Part shown: one piece after another, positions 44,436 through 53,596 of the stretch
Numbering within the stretch: position 1 is the first letter of the stretch
How the letters are laid out: the number at the start of each line of letters is the position of its first letter
From: Cytobacillus oceanisediminis
GTDB lineage: Bacteria; Bacillota; Bacilli; Bacillales; Cytobacillaceae
Reading direction: 5' to 3'
Assembly: GCF_004366035.1 (NCBI RefSeq)
Contig: NZ_SOEE01000003.1
Span: 62,001-126,000 of the forward strand
Length of the DNA: 64,000 nucleotides
Position numbers and translations under genes: made by a program
The notes under the pieces: generated by a model
Databases searched by the model: none
The model's input: only the letters and a program-made list of their open reading frames with translations
Told to the model about the DNA's origin: nothing

Positions 44436-45206
44436 TTGGGGATATTAGATATAAAAGATGCTACTTTGAGGTTTGGAGGCGTAGTGGCTCTTGACAGCGT
44501 CTCTTATGAAGTGCAGGAAGGAGAGATTTTTTCGCTTATTGGGCCAAATGGCGCAGGGAAGACAAGTATGCTGAATTGCATTAGCGGACTATACAAGCCT
44601 TCATCTGGTTCCATCCATTTCAAAGGGGAAGATATCACCCGTTATAAACCTCACAAAAGAGCCAGTATGGGTATTGCCAGGGCATTCCAGAACATCGAAC
44701 TTTTTCCGCATTTATCTGTTTTGGACAATCTGATGCTTGGCAGGCATGTGAGAATGAAAACCGGACTTCTTGCAGGAGGATTTTATTGGGGAAAGGCGCA
44801 AAGAGAGGAAATTGAACATCGGAAAAAAGTTGAGCAGGTGATCGATTTTCTTGAAATTGAGGATATCCGAAATACTCCCGTTGGTACCCTTTCGTATGGA
44901 TTGCAGAAAAGGGTCGAAACCGGCAGGGCTCTGGCACTGGAACCTGACATCCTTCTTCTGGATGAGCCGATGGCAGGCATGAATAGTGAGGAAAAAGAGG
45001 ACATGGCCAGATACATTATCGACATTCATGAAGAAATGAATACAACTATTATATTAATTGAACACGACATGGGGGTTGTAATGGATTTATCCGATCACAT
45101 TGCAGTTCTTGATTTCGGCAAGCTGATTGGCTACGGAACGCCAGATGAGATTCAGAATAATTCTAGAGTCATAGAAGCTTATCTGGGAGAGGAGAATGCG
45201 GTATAA
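44436..45206 (+). CDS. livG: Liv-type ABC transporter ATP-binding protein LivG
   Basis: The protein has 256 aa. TTG 44436 has AAGGGGGTT eight bases upstream; the frame is open 30 bases further up without a binding site. Walker A is GPNGAGKTSMLNCISG, the signature LSYGLQKRVETGRALALEP and Walker B DILLLDEPMAGM, then EHDMGVVMDLSD. LivG subunits differ from LivF by the longer insert around RHVRMKTGLLAGG, seen here. First gene of the importer cluster, followed by a ligase gene. Confidence 0.92.
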   Translation: MGILDIKDATLRFGGVVALDSVSYEVQEGEIFSLIGPNGAGKTSMLNCISGLYKPSSGSIHFKGEDITRYKPHKRASMGIARAFQNIELFPHLSVLDNLMLGRHVRMKTGLLAGGFYWGKAQREEIEHRKKVEQVIDFLEIEDIRNTPVGTLSYGLQKRVETGRALALEPDILLLDEPMAGMNSEEKEDMARYIIDIHEEMNTTIILIEHDMGVVMDLSDHIAVLDFGKLIGYGTPDEIQNNSRVIEAYLGEENAV

Positions 45207-45256
45207 AAGATAATTCGGCTAAAAGGTAGTTTACTTTAGTAGGGGGGAGCGATTCT

Positions 45257-47164
45257 ATGAGCATGACATTTCCGCAGCTACTGATTGAAAGGGCTTACAT
45301 AAATGGGTCGCAAGTTGCTTTACGAGAAAAAGAATTTGGAATTTGGAATGAAATCACGTATGAAGCGTTCTTGGAGAAAGTTAAGAATTTCAGCTTGGGG
45401 CTGGCATCTTTAGGTCTGAAAAGGGAGGATAAGCTAGCCATCATCGGCGATAACAGACCTGAATGGGTAATCAGTGAGCTTGCTGTGCAAAGCTTGGGCG
45501 GTATTTCTGTCGGAATCTATCAGGAATCCTTATCTGCTGAACTTAGTTACATTATTGATAATTGTGACGCAACTATAATAGTAGCAGAAGATCAGGAGCA
45601 AGTGGATAAACTGATGGAAATTAAAGACTCCATTCCTAAAGTCAGAACGATTATTTATTATGATTCACGGGGCATGAGAAGTTATCGGGAGGATTTCCTG
45701 TTTGAATTTGAAGAGGTTCTGCAAATGGGAGAAAGCTATCACTCAGAGAAGCCTGATTTATTTGTGCAGGAAGTTGATAAAGGCACTGCTGATGACGTGG
45801 CGATTTTATCATATACTTCAGGAACGACAGGCAATCCGAAAGGAACGATGCTTACTTACGGGAATCTGCTGGATATGGCTAAAAATTTGTCAGACATTGA
45901 TCCGCTGACAGACAAAGATGAATATGTTTCGTTCCTTCCTCTTGCCTGGATCGGGGAGCAGATGATGACCCTTGCTATGGGCTTATACAATGGGATGACG
46001 ATTAATTTCCCTGAAGAGCCGGCAACCGTATTGGAAGACCTGCGGGAAATTGGGCCACAGGTTATGTTTTCGCCGCCAAGAATCTATGAAGATATGGTAT
46101 CGCGCTTTCAGGTCAGAATTCAGGACAGCGGCTGGCTGAAAAGAAAGATTTTTAACTGGTGCAAGCCGATAGGCGAGAAGGTAGCTAAAGCCCATTTTGA
46201 AAATAAACCTGTCAGCACTGGTACAAAGGCTTTGTATAAAATTGCTGATTATCTGATGTTCAGTGCGATCCGCGATCACTTTGGACTCTTGAAGATCAAG
46301 CGTGCTTATACCGGCGGTGCTCCTTTGGGACCCGATGTATTTGAATTCTTTCACAGCATAGGAGTCAATGTAAAAAGCATTTACGGGCAGACAGAAGTTG
46401 CCGGCATATCCATTGTGCACAGGGATGGCGACATTAAACTTGATAGTGTTGGAATTCCTATACCGGGAACAGAAGTGGAAATTTCTGATGAAGGGGAAAT
46501 TCTGATCAAAAGCTCGAGTGTGTGCAAAGGGTACTACAAAAACGAAAAAAGCACTATCGAAACCATTCAGGAAGGCTGGCTGCATACAGGGGATGCAGGG
46601 AGGCTGGATGAGGAAGGGCATTTGTATATCATTGACCGGATTAAAGATGTCATCCGTCTTGATACAGGTGAGATGTTCTCCCCGCAATTTATCGAGAATA
46701 AGCTGAAATTTAGTTCGTTCATACAAGAAGCGGTAGCAATCGGGAAGGATCGCCCCTATGTGGTTGCCATGATCAATATTGATATGAAAAATGTAGGGCG
46801 CTGGGCCGAGAAAAATCAAATCAGCTATACTACGTATACCGATTTATCTTCCAAACCTGAAGTGCTGGAATTGATCGAAAAACAGGTGCAGGAAATCAAT
46901 CAGACCCTGCCTGAAAAAGCCCGGGTTAAAAAATTCGTCCTTCTTTATAAAGAACTTGATGCAGATGATGAGGAGCTTACAAGAACAAAGAAAGTCCGCA
47001 GGCAATTTGTTGCTAAAAAATATCAGGCCTTGATCGATGGGCTTTATACAGAGGACAAAAAAATACGTGTCAATGGCACGATCAAATATCGTGACGGCAT
47101 GGAACAAACCATCCAAACAACGCTTCAGGTCATTTTTATGGATGAAGGAGAGGGGGCAGCTTAA
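45257..47164 (+). CDS. AMP-dependent acyl-CoA synthetase, long-chain type
   Basis: The protein has 635 aa. The P-loop is ILSYTSGTTGNPKGTMLTYG; further motifs are YGQTEVAGISI, GWLHTGDAGRLDEEGHLYIIDRIKDVI and, near the end, LTRTKKVRRQFVAKKY. The layout (GEMFSPQFIENKLKFSSFI) matches the long-chain/FadD15-like subgroup. The TAA overlaps the ATG of livH. Being inside the Liv operon it most likely activates the acid brought in by the importer. Confidence 0.9.
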   Translation: MSMTFPQLLIERAYINGSQVALREKEFGIWNEITYEAFLEKVKNFSLGLASLGLKREDKLAIIGDNRPEWVISELAVQSLGGISVGIYQESLSAELSYIIDNCDATIIVAEDQEQVDKLMEIKDSIPKVRTIIYYDSRGMRSYREDFLFEFEEVLQMGESYHSEKPDLFVQEVDKGTADDVAILSYTSGTTGNPKGTMLTYGNLLDMAKNLSDIDPLTDKDEYVSFLPLAWIGEQMMTLAMGLYNGMTINFPEEPATVLEDLREIGPQVMFSPPRIYEDMVSRFQVRIQDSGWLKRKIFNWCKPIGEKVAKAHFENKPVSTGTKALYKIADYLMFSAIRDHFGLLKIKRAYTGGAPLGPDVFEFFHSIGVNVKSIYGQTEVAGISIVHRDGDIKLDSVGIPIPGTEVEISDEGEILIKSSSVCKGYYKNEKSTIETIQEGWLHTGDAGRLDEEGHLYIIDRIKDVIRLDTGEMFSPQFIENKLKFSSFIQEAVAIGKDRPYVVAMINIDMKNVGRWAEKNQISYTTYTDLSSKPEVLELIEKQVQEINQTLPEKARVKKFVLLYKELDADDEELTRTKKVRRQFVAKKYQALIDGLYTEDKKIRVNGTIKYRDGMEQTIQTTLQVIFMDEGEGAA

Positions 47165-48048
47165 TGACTTTTTTCTTGCAGATGCTTGTAACAGGAATCG
47201 TGGTAGGAAGTGTTTATGCACTTGTGGCACTGGGCTTTGTGCTTATTTATAAATCCAGTGACGCCATCAACTTTGCACAAGGTGAGTTCCTTTTAATTGG
47301 AACGTATGTATGTTTAACACTTATTACAGCCTACAACATCCCTTTTATAGCAGCCCTATTAATGGCGCTGATGTTCAGTGCAGTTTTAGGATTTGCCATT
47401 GAACGGATTGTTCTGAGGCCGTTTATCGGAGAGCCGGTCATATCAATGATAATGGCAACCATCGGTTTATCGAGTGTTCTCGCTGGGATTGTCCATATTA
47501 TTTGGGGCCATGAAACACGTGTGTTTCCAAGAATCTTCTCAGAACAGCCTGTTAAACTGGGCGAAATTGTCATTGCGCCCGTCTATTTATGGTCACTTTT
47601 AATCGTTGTGGCTATGCTTATCATTTTCACTCTCTTTTTCAAATATTCGAAGCTGGGAATTGCGATGAGGGCAACCGCAGATGATCAGCAGGCGGCGATG
47701 TCGATGGGAATCAGCGTTAAAATGATTTTCGCAGTTGCCTGGGCGATTGCAGCCATAGTTTCTGCAGTTGGAGGCATCCTTCTCGGGAACATTAATGGTG
47801 TTAATGCTTCCCTTTCAGCGATCGGCTTAAAGGTACTTCCGGTTGCTATTCTTGGAGGACTTGACAGTATCCCAGGGGCTATCATCGGCGGACTGATCAT
47901 CGGCATTCTTGAAAGCTTGACCGGGGGATATTTGGATCCATTGGTTGGTGGCGGACTGAAAGAGGTTATGCCGTTTGTCATCCTCGTATTTATCCTTATG
48001 TTCAAGCCATATGGTTTGTTCGGAAAAAAAGAAATCGAGAGGGTGTAG
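47164..48048 (+). CDS. livH: Liv-type ABC transporter permease LivH
   Basis: The protein has 294 aa with about eight membrane segments. Motifs: GIVVGSVYALVALGFVLIYKSSDAINFAQGEF at the N-terminus and GLKVLPVAILGGLDSIPGAIIGGL near residue 220, both typical of LivH. It starts in the stop codon of the synthetase gene (TAATG) and ends three bases before livM. Confidence 0.93.
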   Translation: MTFFLQMLVTGIVVGSVYALVALGFVLIYKSSDAINFAQGEFLLIGTYVCLTLITAYNIPFIAALLMALMFSAVLGFAIERIVLRPFIGEPVISMIMATIGLSSVLAGIVHIIWGHETRVFPRIFSEQPVKLGEIVIAPVYLWSLLIVVAMLIIFTLFFKYSKLGIAMRATADDQQAAMSMGISVKMIFAVAWAIAAIVSAVGGILLGNINGVNASLSAIGLKVLPVAILGGLDSIPGAIIGGLIIGILESLTGGYLDPLVGGGLKEVMPFVILVFILMFKPYGLFGKKEIERV

Positions 48049-48051
48049 CCG

Positions 48052-49113
48052 ATGAGAAATCCTTTTGTAATGGATTGCGGAGAATTCCATGTGAATTATA
48101 AACAAGATATGGCTATCTGGAAAATATCAAGAGTAAGGATGCGTGTCTTTATTCTTCTGGCTATATTTGCAGTATTCCCGATGTTTGCATCGGATTATAT
48201 CGTTGGACTGGCTACTCTTTGCGGAATTGCCGCGATTGGTGCCATTGGCCTGAACATCCTGACGGGTTTTACCGGCCAGATTTCCATCGGGGTAGGCGCC
48301 TTTCTTGGAGTAGGCGGTTATACCTCGGCCATTCTGACAGCAAAGCTGGGCTTAAGCTTCTGGATTGCCATGCCGACAGCCGGCATTGTGACGGCGATTG
48401 TAGGCGGACTATTCGGATTGCCTTCCTTAAGGCTAAAAGGATTGTATCTAGCCATTGCCACTCTGGCAGCACAGGTAATCATTTTGTTTGTTATTTCCCG
48501 CTGGGATGCGCTGACTGGCGGAACAGCCGGAATGGTCCTATCGAGGCCTGAACTTGGCAGTTTTGTCTTTTACAGTGAGCGGAGCTATTATTATCTGATG
48601 TTTGTGGTGCTGATTATTACAGCAGCCTTTACCCTGAACCTCTTCCGATCGCGGGTCGGCAGGGCATTCATAGCAGTCCGTGACCGTGATGTGGCTGCAG
48701 AAGTTATGGGAATCGATTTGTTTAAGTATAAGGTATTGGCATTTATTGTTAGTTCCTTCTTCGTAGGTATCGCCGGAGCTTTGCTGGGTCACTATACGAT
48801 GGTTGTAAGTCCCGAGCTTTACAGCATTACAGTGTCCATCGAATACTTGGCAATCATACTGGTTGGCGGTTTAGGGAGTGTATTCGGGTCGATTTACGGA
48901 GCCGTTTTTATTACACTGCTTCCGGTTGTCCTCAGGTCAGGCGTAGAAATGATGAGCGGAATTTTCCCAGACCTATCTGCAGTCTTAATAGGAATGAAAG
49001 AGGTAGTATTTGGCCTCGTGATTATCTTATTCCTGATTTATGAACCGCAGGGGCTCGCAAAAATTTGGAAGAATATTAAAGACTACTTTAAGCTGTGGCC
49101 GTTTTCTTATTAA
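48052..49113 (+). CDS. livM: Liv-type ABC transporter permease LivM
   Basis: The protein has 353 aa with a cytoplasmic N-terminal extension of about 30 residues and eight or so membrane segments. Motifs: AIGLNILTGFTGQISIGVGAFLGVG and, near the end, YLAIILVGGLGSVFGSIYGA. It forms the second half of the transmembrane channel with LivH. GAGGGTG precedes the start. Confidence 0.93.
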   Translation: MRNPFVMDCGEFHVNYKQDMAIWKISRVRMRVFILLAIFAVFPMFASDYIVGLATLCGIAAIGAIGLNILTGFTGQISIGVGAFLGVGGYTSAILTAKLGLSFWIAMPTAGIVTAIVGGLFGLPSLRLKGLYLAIATLAAQVIILFVISRWDALTGGTAGMVLSRPELGSFVFYSERSYYYLMFVVLIITAAFTLNLFRSRVGRAFIAVRDRDVAAEVMGIDLFKYKVLAFIVSSFFVGIAGALLGHYTMVVSPELYSITVSIEYLAIILVGGLGSVFGSIYGAVFITLLPVVLRSGVEMMSGIFPDLSAVLIGMKEVVFGLVIILFLIYEPQGLAKIWKNIKDYFKLWPFSY

Positions 49114-49195
49114 TTCCCGGGTAATAATTTCTGAAAATTTTGAAAGTAAAACTTTCAAATTTTTATAAAAAGAGGTAAAAATGAGGGGGAACATT

Positions 49196-50374
49196 ATGAA
49201 GAAGGTATGGAAAGGTTTATTGGCAGCATCATTAATGGCTGGAATGCTGGCTGGATGTTCAGGAGGCAGCGAGGAAGCATCCGGTGACAAGAAAGCCACT
49301 GTCAAAATCGGCGGTATTTTTGACCTAACGGGCGGTACCGGTGATGTAGGAACACCGTATGCAGAAGGTGAAAAAGCATTTTTTGAATCCATTGCAGGTG
49401 AGGAGATCAACGGTTATAAACTCGAATTAATCGGTGATGACTATGCTTATAAAATTCCTGAAGCTCAAAAACTTTATCAGAAATTAAAATCAAAAGATAA
49501 AGTATCGGCTATTTTAGGATGGGGCACAGGTGACACAGAAGCCCTTCGCCAGCAGGTGGCAGCCGACAAACTTCCATTCATCTCTGCTTCATACTCAGAG
49601 AATCTAAAAAATATTGACGAAAGCCCTTATAACTTCCTGGCCGCTGCTTCGTATTCCGACCAGGCAAGATCTGTACTGAAATGGATAAAAGACAACCACA
49701 CTGGCGGCACACCTACTGTAGCTTTAATTTATAACGATACGGCTTTTGGAAAATCACCTATTGAAGATGCCAAAAATTATGCAAAGGAAAATGGCATTGA
49801 AATTGTTGATGAGCAAATAGTTGACCTGAAAACACTTGACGCAACCTCCCAATTACTGAACATGGAAAAGAAAAACCCTGATTATACGATTATCAATCAA
49901 ACCTGGGGGGCAACCGCAACGATTCTAAAAGATGCTAAAAAGCTTGGGCTTGATACACAATTCATCGGTTTAAACTGGGCTGCCGGCGAAGGGTTGCTTC
50001 CAATTGCGGGCGATGCGGCTGAAGGATTTATCGGGGTTGTCACACACGCGTTCCCTTATGAAGATCTTCCTGGAATGGAAGAAATCAAGAAGTTCGTAGA
50101 AAGCAAAGGTGAAAAGCTGGAGGACAAGAACCAGAAATTTATCCAGGGATGGGTGTCTGCCAAAATTATGGTTGAAGGCCTAAAACTTGCTGAAGACCCG
50201 ACTTCAGGCGAAGGGATCCGAGCTGGCCTGGAGAAAATCTCAAATCTTGATCTTGGCGGTCTAGCCGCTCCAGTTACATTTTCACCTGACAATCATGCTG
50301 GTACAAACCAAATTCGATTAGCAGAAGTCAAAAACGGCCAGTTTGAAGTGTTCACTGATTATATCGGCTACTAA
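49196..50374 (+). CDS. livK: Liv-type substrate-binding lipoprotein (LivK-like)
   Basis: The protein has 392 aa from ATG 49196 after AGGGGGAAC. A lipoprotein signal peptide ends in the lipobox MLAGCSGGS, so it is anchored outside. The periplasmic-binding type I fold shows KIGGIFDLTGGTGDVGTPYAEG near the start and SAILGWGTGDTEALRQQVAADK. The GTGD..AEG pocket differs from true Leu/Ile/Val binding proteins; members of this branch often bind aromatic or other carboxylates (inference). Confidence 0.9.
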   Translation: MKKVWKGLLAASLMAGMLAGCSGGSEEASGDKKATVKIGGIFDLTGGTGDVGTPYAEGEKAFFESIAGEEINGYKLELIGDDYAYKIPEAQKLYQKLKSKDKVSAILGWGTGDTEALRQQVAADKLPFISASYSENLKNIDESPYNFLAAASYSDQARSVLKWIKDNHTGGTPTVALIYNDTAFGKSPIEDAKNYAKENGIEIVDEQIVDLKTLDATSQLLNMEKKNPDYTIINQTWGATATILKDAKKLGLDTQFIGLNWAAGEGLLPIAGDAAEGFIGVVTHAFPYEDLPGMEEIKKFVESKGEKLEDKNQKFIQGWVSAKIMVEGLKLAEDPTSGEGIRAGLEKISNLDLGGLAAPVTFSPDNHAGTNQIRLAEVKNGQFEVFTDYIGY

Positions 50375-50450
50375 AATGATGGGGGCGAGGTTTTATACCC
50401 GCCTCCTGTTAACATTTAAAGATTGGATCATTGCTTAAATTGTGAACTTG

Positions 50451-50560
50451 GCAAATAAAATCGAAATTCGGCAAAGAAACTTGAAATTTTTGCAAACATT
50501 GGAATCCGCATACAAATCTCAGATTTTGCAAATAAACTTAGAAAACCAGCAAACAACAAA
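50451..50560 (+). repeat. Degenerate tandem repeat of about 20 bp between livK and livF
   Basis: The core GCAAA(T/C/G) recurs at 50451, 50471, 50492, 50508 (as GCATAC), 50528 and 50549, a spacing of mostly 20-21 bases, i.e. two helical turns. Units resemble GCAAATAAACTTAGAAA. The stretch is AT-rich and noncoding. Confidence 0.55.
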
Positions 50561-50628
50561 TGATTCAGAACTTGTCCTTGGAACGAATAAATAGAGAAAG
50601 AGTTTATAAAAGGCGGGAGGACAGATGC

Positions 50629-51417
50629 ATGCTGACAATTAACAATGTCGAAGTGATGTACGATAAGGTCATCCTTGTGCTAAAGGGGATGTCGATGGTG
50701 GTGCCCAAAGGGAAAATAGTTGCTCTTCTCGGCAGTAATGGAGCCGGAAAAACGACTACCCTTAAAGCCATTTCCGGACTGTTGAAGAGTGAAAATGGTG
50801 AAGTAACAGACGGGTTTATCGAGCTGTATGGGGAGCGCATTGATGTAAGCGATGCTGAAACCATCGTAAAGAAAGGCATTTTTCAGTGCATGGAAGGAAG
50901 ACGTGTCTTTAAGCACCTTTCTGTGGAAGATAACCTGATTGCGGGTGCTCATACCAGGAAAGACCGGAAGAATATTAAAAGTGATATTCAAAAAGTCTAT
51001 CATTACTTTCCAAAGCTTGAAATGCTGAAGCACAGGCAGGCGGGATATCTGTCAGGAGGAGAGCAGCAAATGCTGGCCATTGGCAGGGGGATCATGGCAA
51101 AGCCGAAGGTGCTGCTTCTTGATGAACCTTCATTAGGACTGGCCCCGCTATTAGTAAAAGAGATCTTCGGGATTATAAAAAAAATCAATGAAGAAGAGGG
51201 GACCACAATACTGGTAGTTGAACAGAATGCCAATGTTGCCTTGTCGATTGCCGATTATGGATACATCATGGAAAACGGCAGGATTGTGATGGATGGAACA
51301 GTGGACCGGCTTCTCTCCAATCAGGATGTGCGTGAATTTTACCTTGGAATGGGGGATAAGGGACGGAAAAGCTATAAAGATATTAAATCTTATAAAAGAA
51401 GAAAGAGGTGGCTGTAG
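50629..51417 (+). CDS. livF: Liv-type ABC transporter ATP-binding protein LivF
   Basis: The protein has 262 aa from ATG 50629 with GGGAGGA seven bases upstream. Walker A is GSNGAGKTTTLKAISG, the signature LSGGEQQMLAIGRGIMAKP, Walker B VLLLDEPSLGLAP. A C-terminal basic tail (GRKSYKDIKSYKRRKRWL) goes beyond the usual LivF length. The stop overlaps the start of the following ligase gene by one base. Confidence 0.92.
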   Translation: MLTINNVEVMYDKVILVLKGMSMVVPKGKIVALLGSNGAGKTTTLKAISGLLKSENGEVTDGFIELYGERIDVSDAETIVKKGIFQCMEGRRVFKHLSVEDNLIAGAHTRKDRKNIKSDIQKVYHYFPKLEMLKHRQAGYLSGGEQQMLAIGRGIMAKPKVLLLDEPSLGLAPLLVKEIFGIIKKINEEEGTTILVVEQNANVALSIADYGYIMENGRIVMDGTVDRLLSNQDVREFYLGMGDKGRKSYKDIKSYKRRKRWL

Positions 51418-52589
51418 TGGAAAAGCTGAAGGAAGTGATCCAGCATGCCTATGACAATGCCCAAGGATTTAAAAGTCAGCTTGATAATGCACATATTTCT
51501 CCAAGTGACATTCTGTCACTAAAGGATCTACAAAAAATTCCTGTGCTTAAAAAAGATCGATTGCCGGAAGTGCAATCTGCAGACCAGCCCTTCGGAAGCC
51601 TTGCAGCTGTAAAGCCTAATGAGATGGCACGAATCTTTATGTCACCAGGACCAATCTATGATCCGCAAACCACCGAGAAGGATTTTTGGCGATTTTCAGA
51701 AGCTCTCAGGGCAGCTGGGTTTAACAGTAATGATATTGTACAGAATACATTTTCCTATCATCTTTCACCGGCAGGCTTTATGTTTGACTCGGCACTTCGT
51801 GAAATAGGAGCAACTGTCATCCCGGCCGGAACCGGGAATCGGGAACTGCAGATTCAGATCATGAAGGATGTCAGGGTAACCGGCTATGTGGGAACTCCCA
51901 GCTTCTTTAACCTTTTGCTTGATGCCATTGAAGAAAAGGGTTGGAAGATGGGAAATGATGTAGTCTTGAACAAAGCTTTCTTTACCGCAGAAATGCTGAC
52001 TGAACAAATGCGGAAAAGGTGTGAAGACAATGGAATTTCCGTATATGAAGGCTATGGGACTGCGGATTGCGGATGTATTGCTTTTGAAGACAAGCAGGGC
52101 CCAGGGCTGAGAGTAACTGATTCTGCCATCGTTCAAATCTGTGACCCCCAGACTGGATGGGAGGTCTCAGATGGAGAAGGAGAAGTGGTTGTCACTCTAT
52201 TTGATAAAAGCTACCCTCTCATCCGCTTTGGCACAGGCGACCTCTCCCGCTGGGGTAAAGGGTACGAGGGAAAAAGGATTGCAGGAGTGCTGGGGCGTGT
52301 TAGTGATGGAGTAAAGGTTAAAGGAATGTTTGTAAGGGAAAAACAGCTTGAACAAGTCTTGAATGAAGCAGGGTATTCGATCTTCCAGGCTGTTGTCACA
52401 AATAAGAACGGGCAGGATCAGCTTACCATTTTCATAGAGTCTGAGAAAGGGCTGGAACCCGAGCTTTCATCAAAAATTCAGGATGTGATCAGGGTTAAGC
52501 CAATCCTGGCATTAACAGCGGCATGCTCAATTAAAAAGGATGATAAGAAGCTGGTTGATAACCGGAATTACGAATTAAAAAAGGTGTAG
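51417..52589 (+). CDS. PaaK-like adenylate-forming CoA ligase
   Basis: The protein has 390 aa. GTG 51417 has AAGAGGTGG ahead and shares one base with the livF stop. It has the phenylacetate-CoA ligase fold: EVIQHAYDNAQGFKSQL and LKDLQKIPVLKKDRL at the start, TGYVGTPSFFNLLLDAIEEKG, YEGYGTADCGCIAFED, then RFGTGDLSRWGKGYEGKRIAGVLGRVSDGVKVKG. The classical SSGTTG P-loop is replaced by a variant (FMSPGPIYDPQ), so activity is less certain. It ends the Liv cluster and suggests an aromatic acid substrate. Confidence 0.82.
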   Translation: MEKLKEVIQHAYDNAQGFKSQLDNAHISPSDILSLKDLQKIPVLKKDRLPEVQSADQPFGSLAAVKPNEMARIFMSPGPIYDPQTTEKDFWRFSEALRAAGFNSNDIVQNTFSYHLSPAGFMFDSALREIGATVIPAGTGNRELQIQIMKDVRVTGYVGTPSFFNLLLDAIEEKGWKMGNDVVLNKAFFTAEMLTEQMRKRCEDNGISVYEGYGTADCGCIAFEDKQGPGLRVTDSAIVQICDPQTGWEVSDGEGEVVVTLFDKSYPLIRFGTGDLSRWGKGYEGKRIAGVLGRVSDGVKVKGMFVREKQLEQVLNEAGYSIFQAVVTNKNGQDQLTIFIESEKGLEPELSSKIQDVIRVKPILALTAACSIKKDDKKLVDNRNYELKKV

Positions 52590-52592
52590 TCA

Positions 52593-52626
52593 AAGGAGGC
52601 TGATTGAATCGGCCTTCTTTTTTGTG
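52593..52626 (+). terminator. Terminator of the Liv cluster
   Basis: AAGGAGGCTGATT pairs with AATCGGCCTTCTT, with G-U pairs, followed by TTTTTG. Confidence 0.8.
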
Positions 52627-52639
52627 GAGAACTGAAAAG

Positions 52640-52895
52640 GATTTCAAGTTTTGAAATATGAATAAAGCCGAAAGTGGATCATGAATAAGAGAATGGGAGT
52701 TAATCTTTCACATTAACGCCGAAACTATGGTAGGGGAAGATAAAATGGTAGTTAATCAACTGGAATAACGCCGAGAATGTGGTAGGGATGATGAAAATGG
52801 TAGTTAAACAGCCGGATTAACAACGAAAATGTGGTTGTGAAAAGGAGAATGGTAGTTAATCAGAGCTAATAACGACGAAAAAGTTAAGAGGAAAA
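52640..52895 (+). repeat. 52-bp tandem repeat array
   Basis: The unit starting AATGG(T/G)AGTTAA begins at 52692, 52744, 52796 and 52848, an exact 52-base period. A more decayed copy lies upstream (GCCGAAA at 52667 versus 52718). Each unit holds an ATG followed by 6-7 sense codons and a stop: MGVNLSH, MVVNQLE, MVVKQPD and MVVNQS. Ribosome-binding-like AGGGGA, AGGGAT or AAGGAG stands before three of them with varying spacing. It fills the gap between the Liv cluster terminator and the methyltransferase gene. Confidence 0.85.
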
Positions 52896-52975
52896 AAACG
52901 CAGCTACTCAGCTGCCAGCAACAAAAATAGAGTAGCAATCCCCAAATAATCACAAATGGTGCCGCTAATTAAAAA

Positions 52976-53596
52976 TTAACGGCTGCCATCGTTATTCTCA
53001 CACTCTATTACTAGAAACAATCCTTTATAATAGGAAGTTACGTTCGTAACCTTCATGCCGGATTCCTGAATAGCCAGAAGTGTATCACGGTTTAAGTGGC
53101 AGCCGTCACAAATTCGTTTCCATATAGGGTTTAAGGCCTCCTGTGCAAGTGCCAGAGCAGGCTGCTCCATTTTAACATGCTCAAAGAATAGTATTTTTGC
53201 CTTTGGCTTACAGACTCGTTTGATCTCCGCGAGTGCTTTGTCAGGATTTGGTATCGTACAGAAAACAAGAGTGGCAACTGCTGAATCAAATGTTTTGTCC
53301 GCAAATTCAAGATCTTCAGCTGACTGCCGGTGGATATGGATAGGTACTGCGGCCGAATTCTTGCGTGAAATAGATTTTTCAATCATTGCCTGGTTTGGTT
53401 CTATGGCATCGACCCGATCAGCATTTTTGTATAATGGGAAGTTAATGCCTGTGCCGGCACCAACTTCGAGTACCCGGCCGTCCGCCATGGAAAGAATTTC
53501 ACTTCTGATTTTCCGGAATTTTCTTTTTTCAAGTGGCTGCATGGCCAAATCATATAGGGATGGGAATAAGCTGCTCAATAATTTCACTCTTTTCAT
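52976..53596 (-). CDS. Class I SAM-dependent methyltransferase
   Basis: The protein has 206 aa on the minus strand. SAM-binding motif I is GRVLEVGAGTGINFPLY near residue 40, with an acidic motif II (RVDAIEPNQAM) and VFCTIPNPDKALAEIKRVCKP. The start of the protein (LFPSLYDLAMQPLEKRKFRKI) and end (GCHLNRDTLLAIQESG) resemble METTL7/phospholipid-methyltransferase-like proteins. Ribosome binding site weak. Substrate unknown; lipid or small molecule possible. Confidence 0.85.
   Translation of the reverse strand: MKRVKLLSSLFPSLYDLAMQPLEKRKFRKIRSEILSMADGRVLEVGAGTGINFPLYKNADRVDAIEPNQAMIEKSISRKNSAAVPIHIHRQSAEDLEFADKTFDSAVATLVFCTIPNPDKALAEIKRVCKPKAKILFFEHVKMEQPALALAQEALNPIWKRICDGCHLNRDTLLAIQESGMKVTNVTSYYKGLFLVIECENNDGSR

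Noticed and set aside
45983..46819. 278-codon minus-strand frame inside the acyl-CoA synthetase gene
   Set aside because: Antisense to a conserved gene, His/Phe-rich chance translation.
52640..52895. CRISPR array
   Set aside because: The repeat is continuous without spacers, copies diverge along the whole unit and no cas gene is present.
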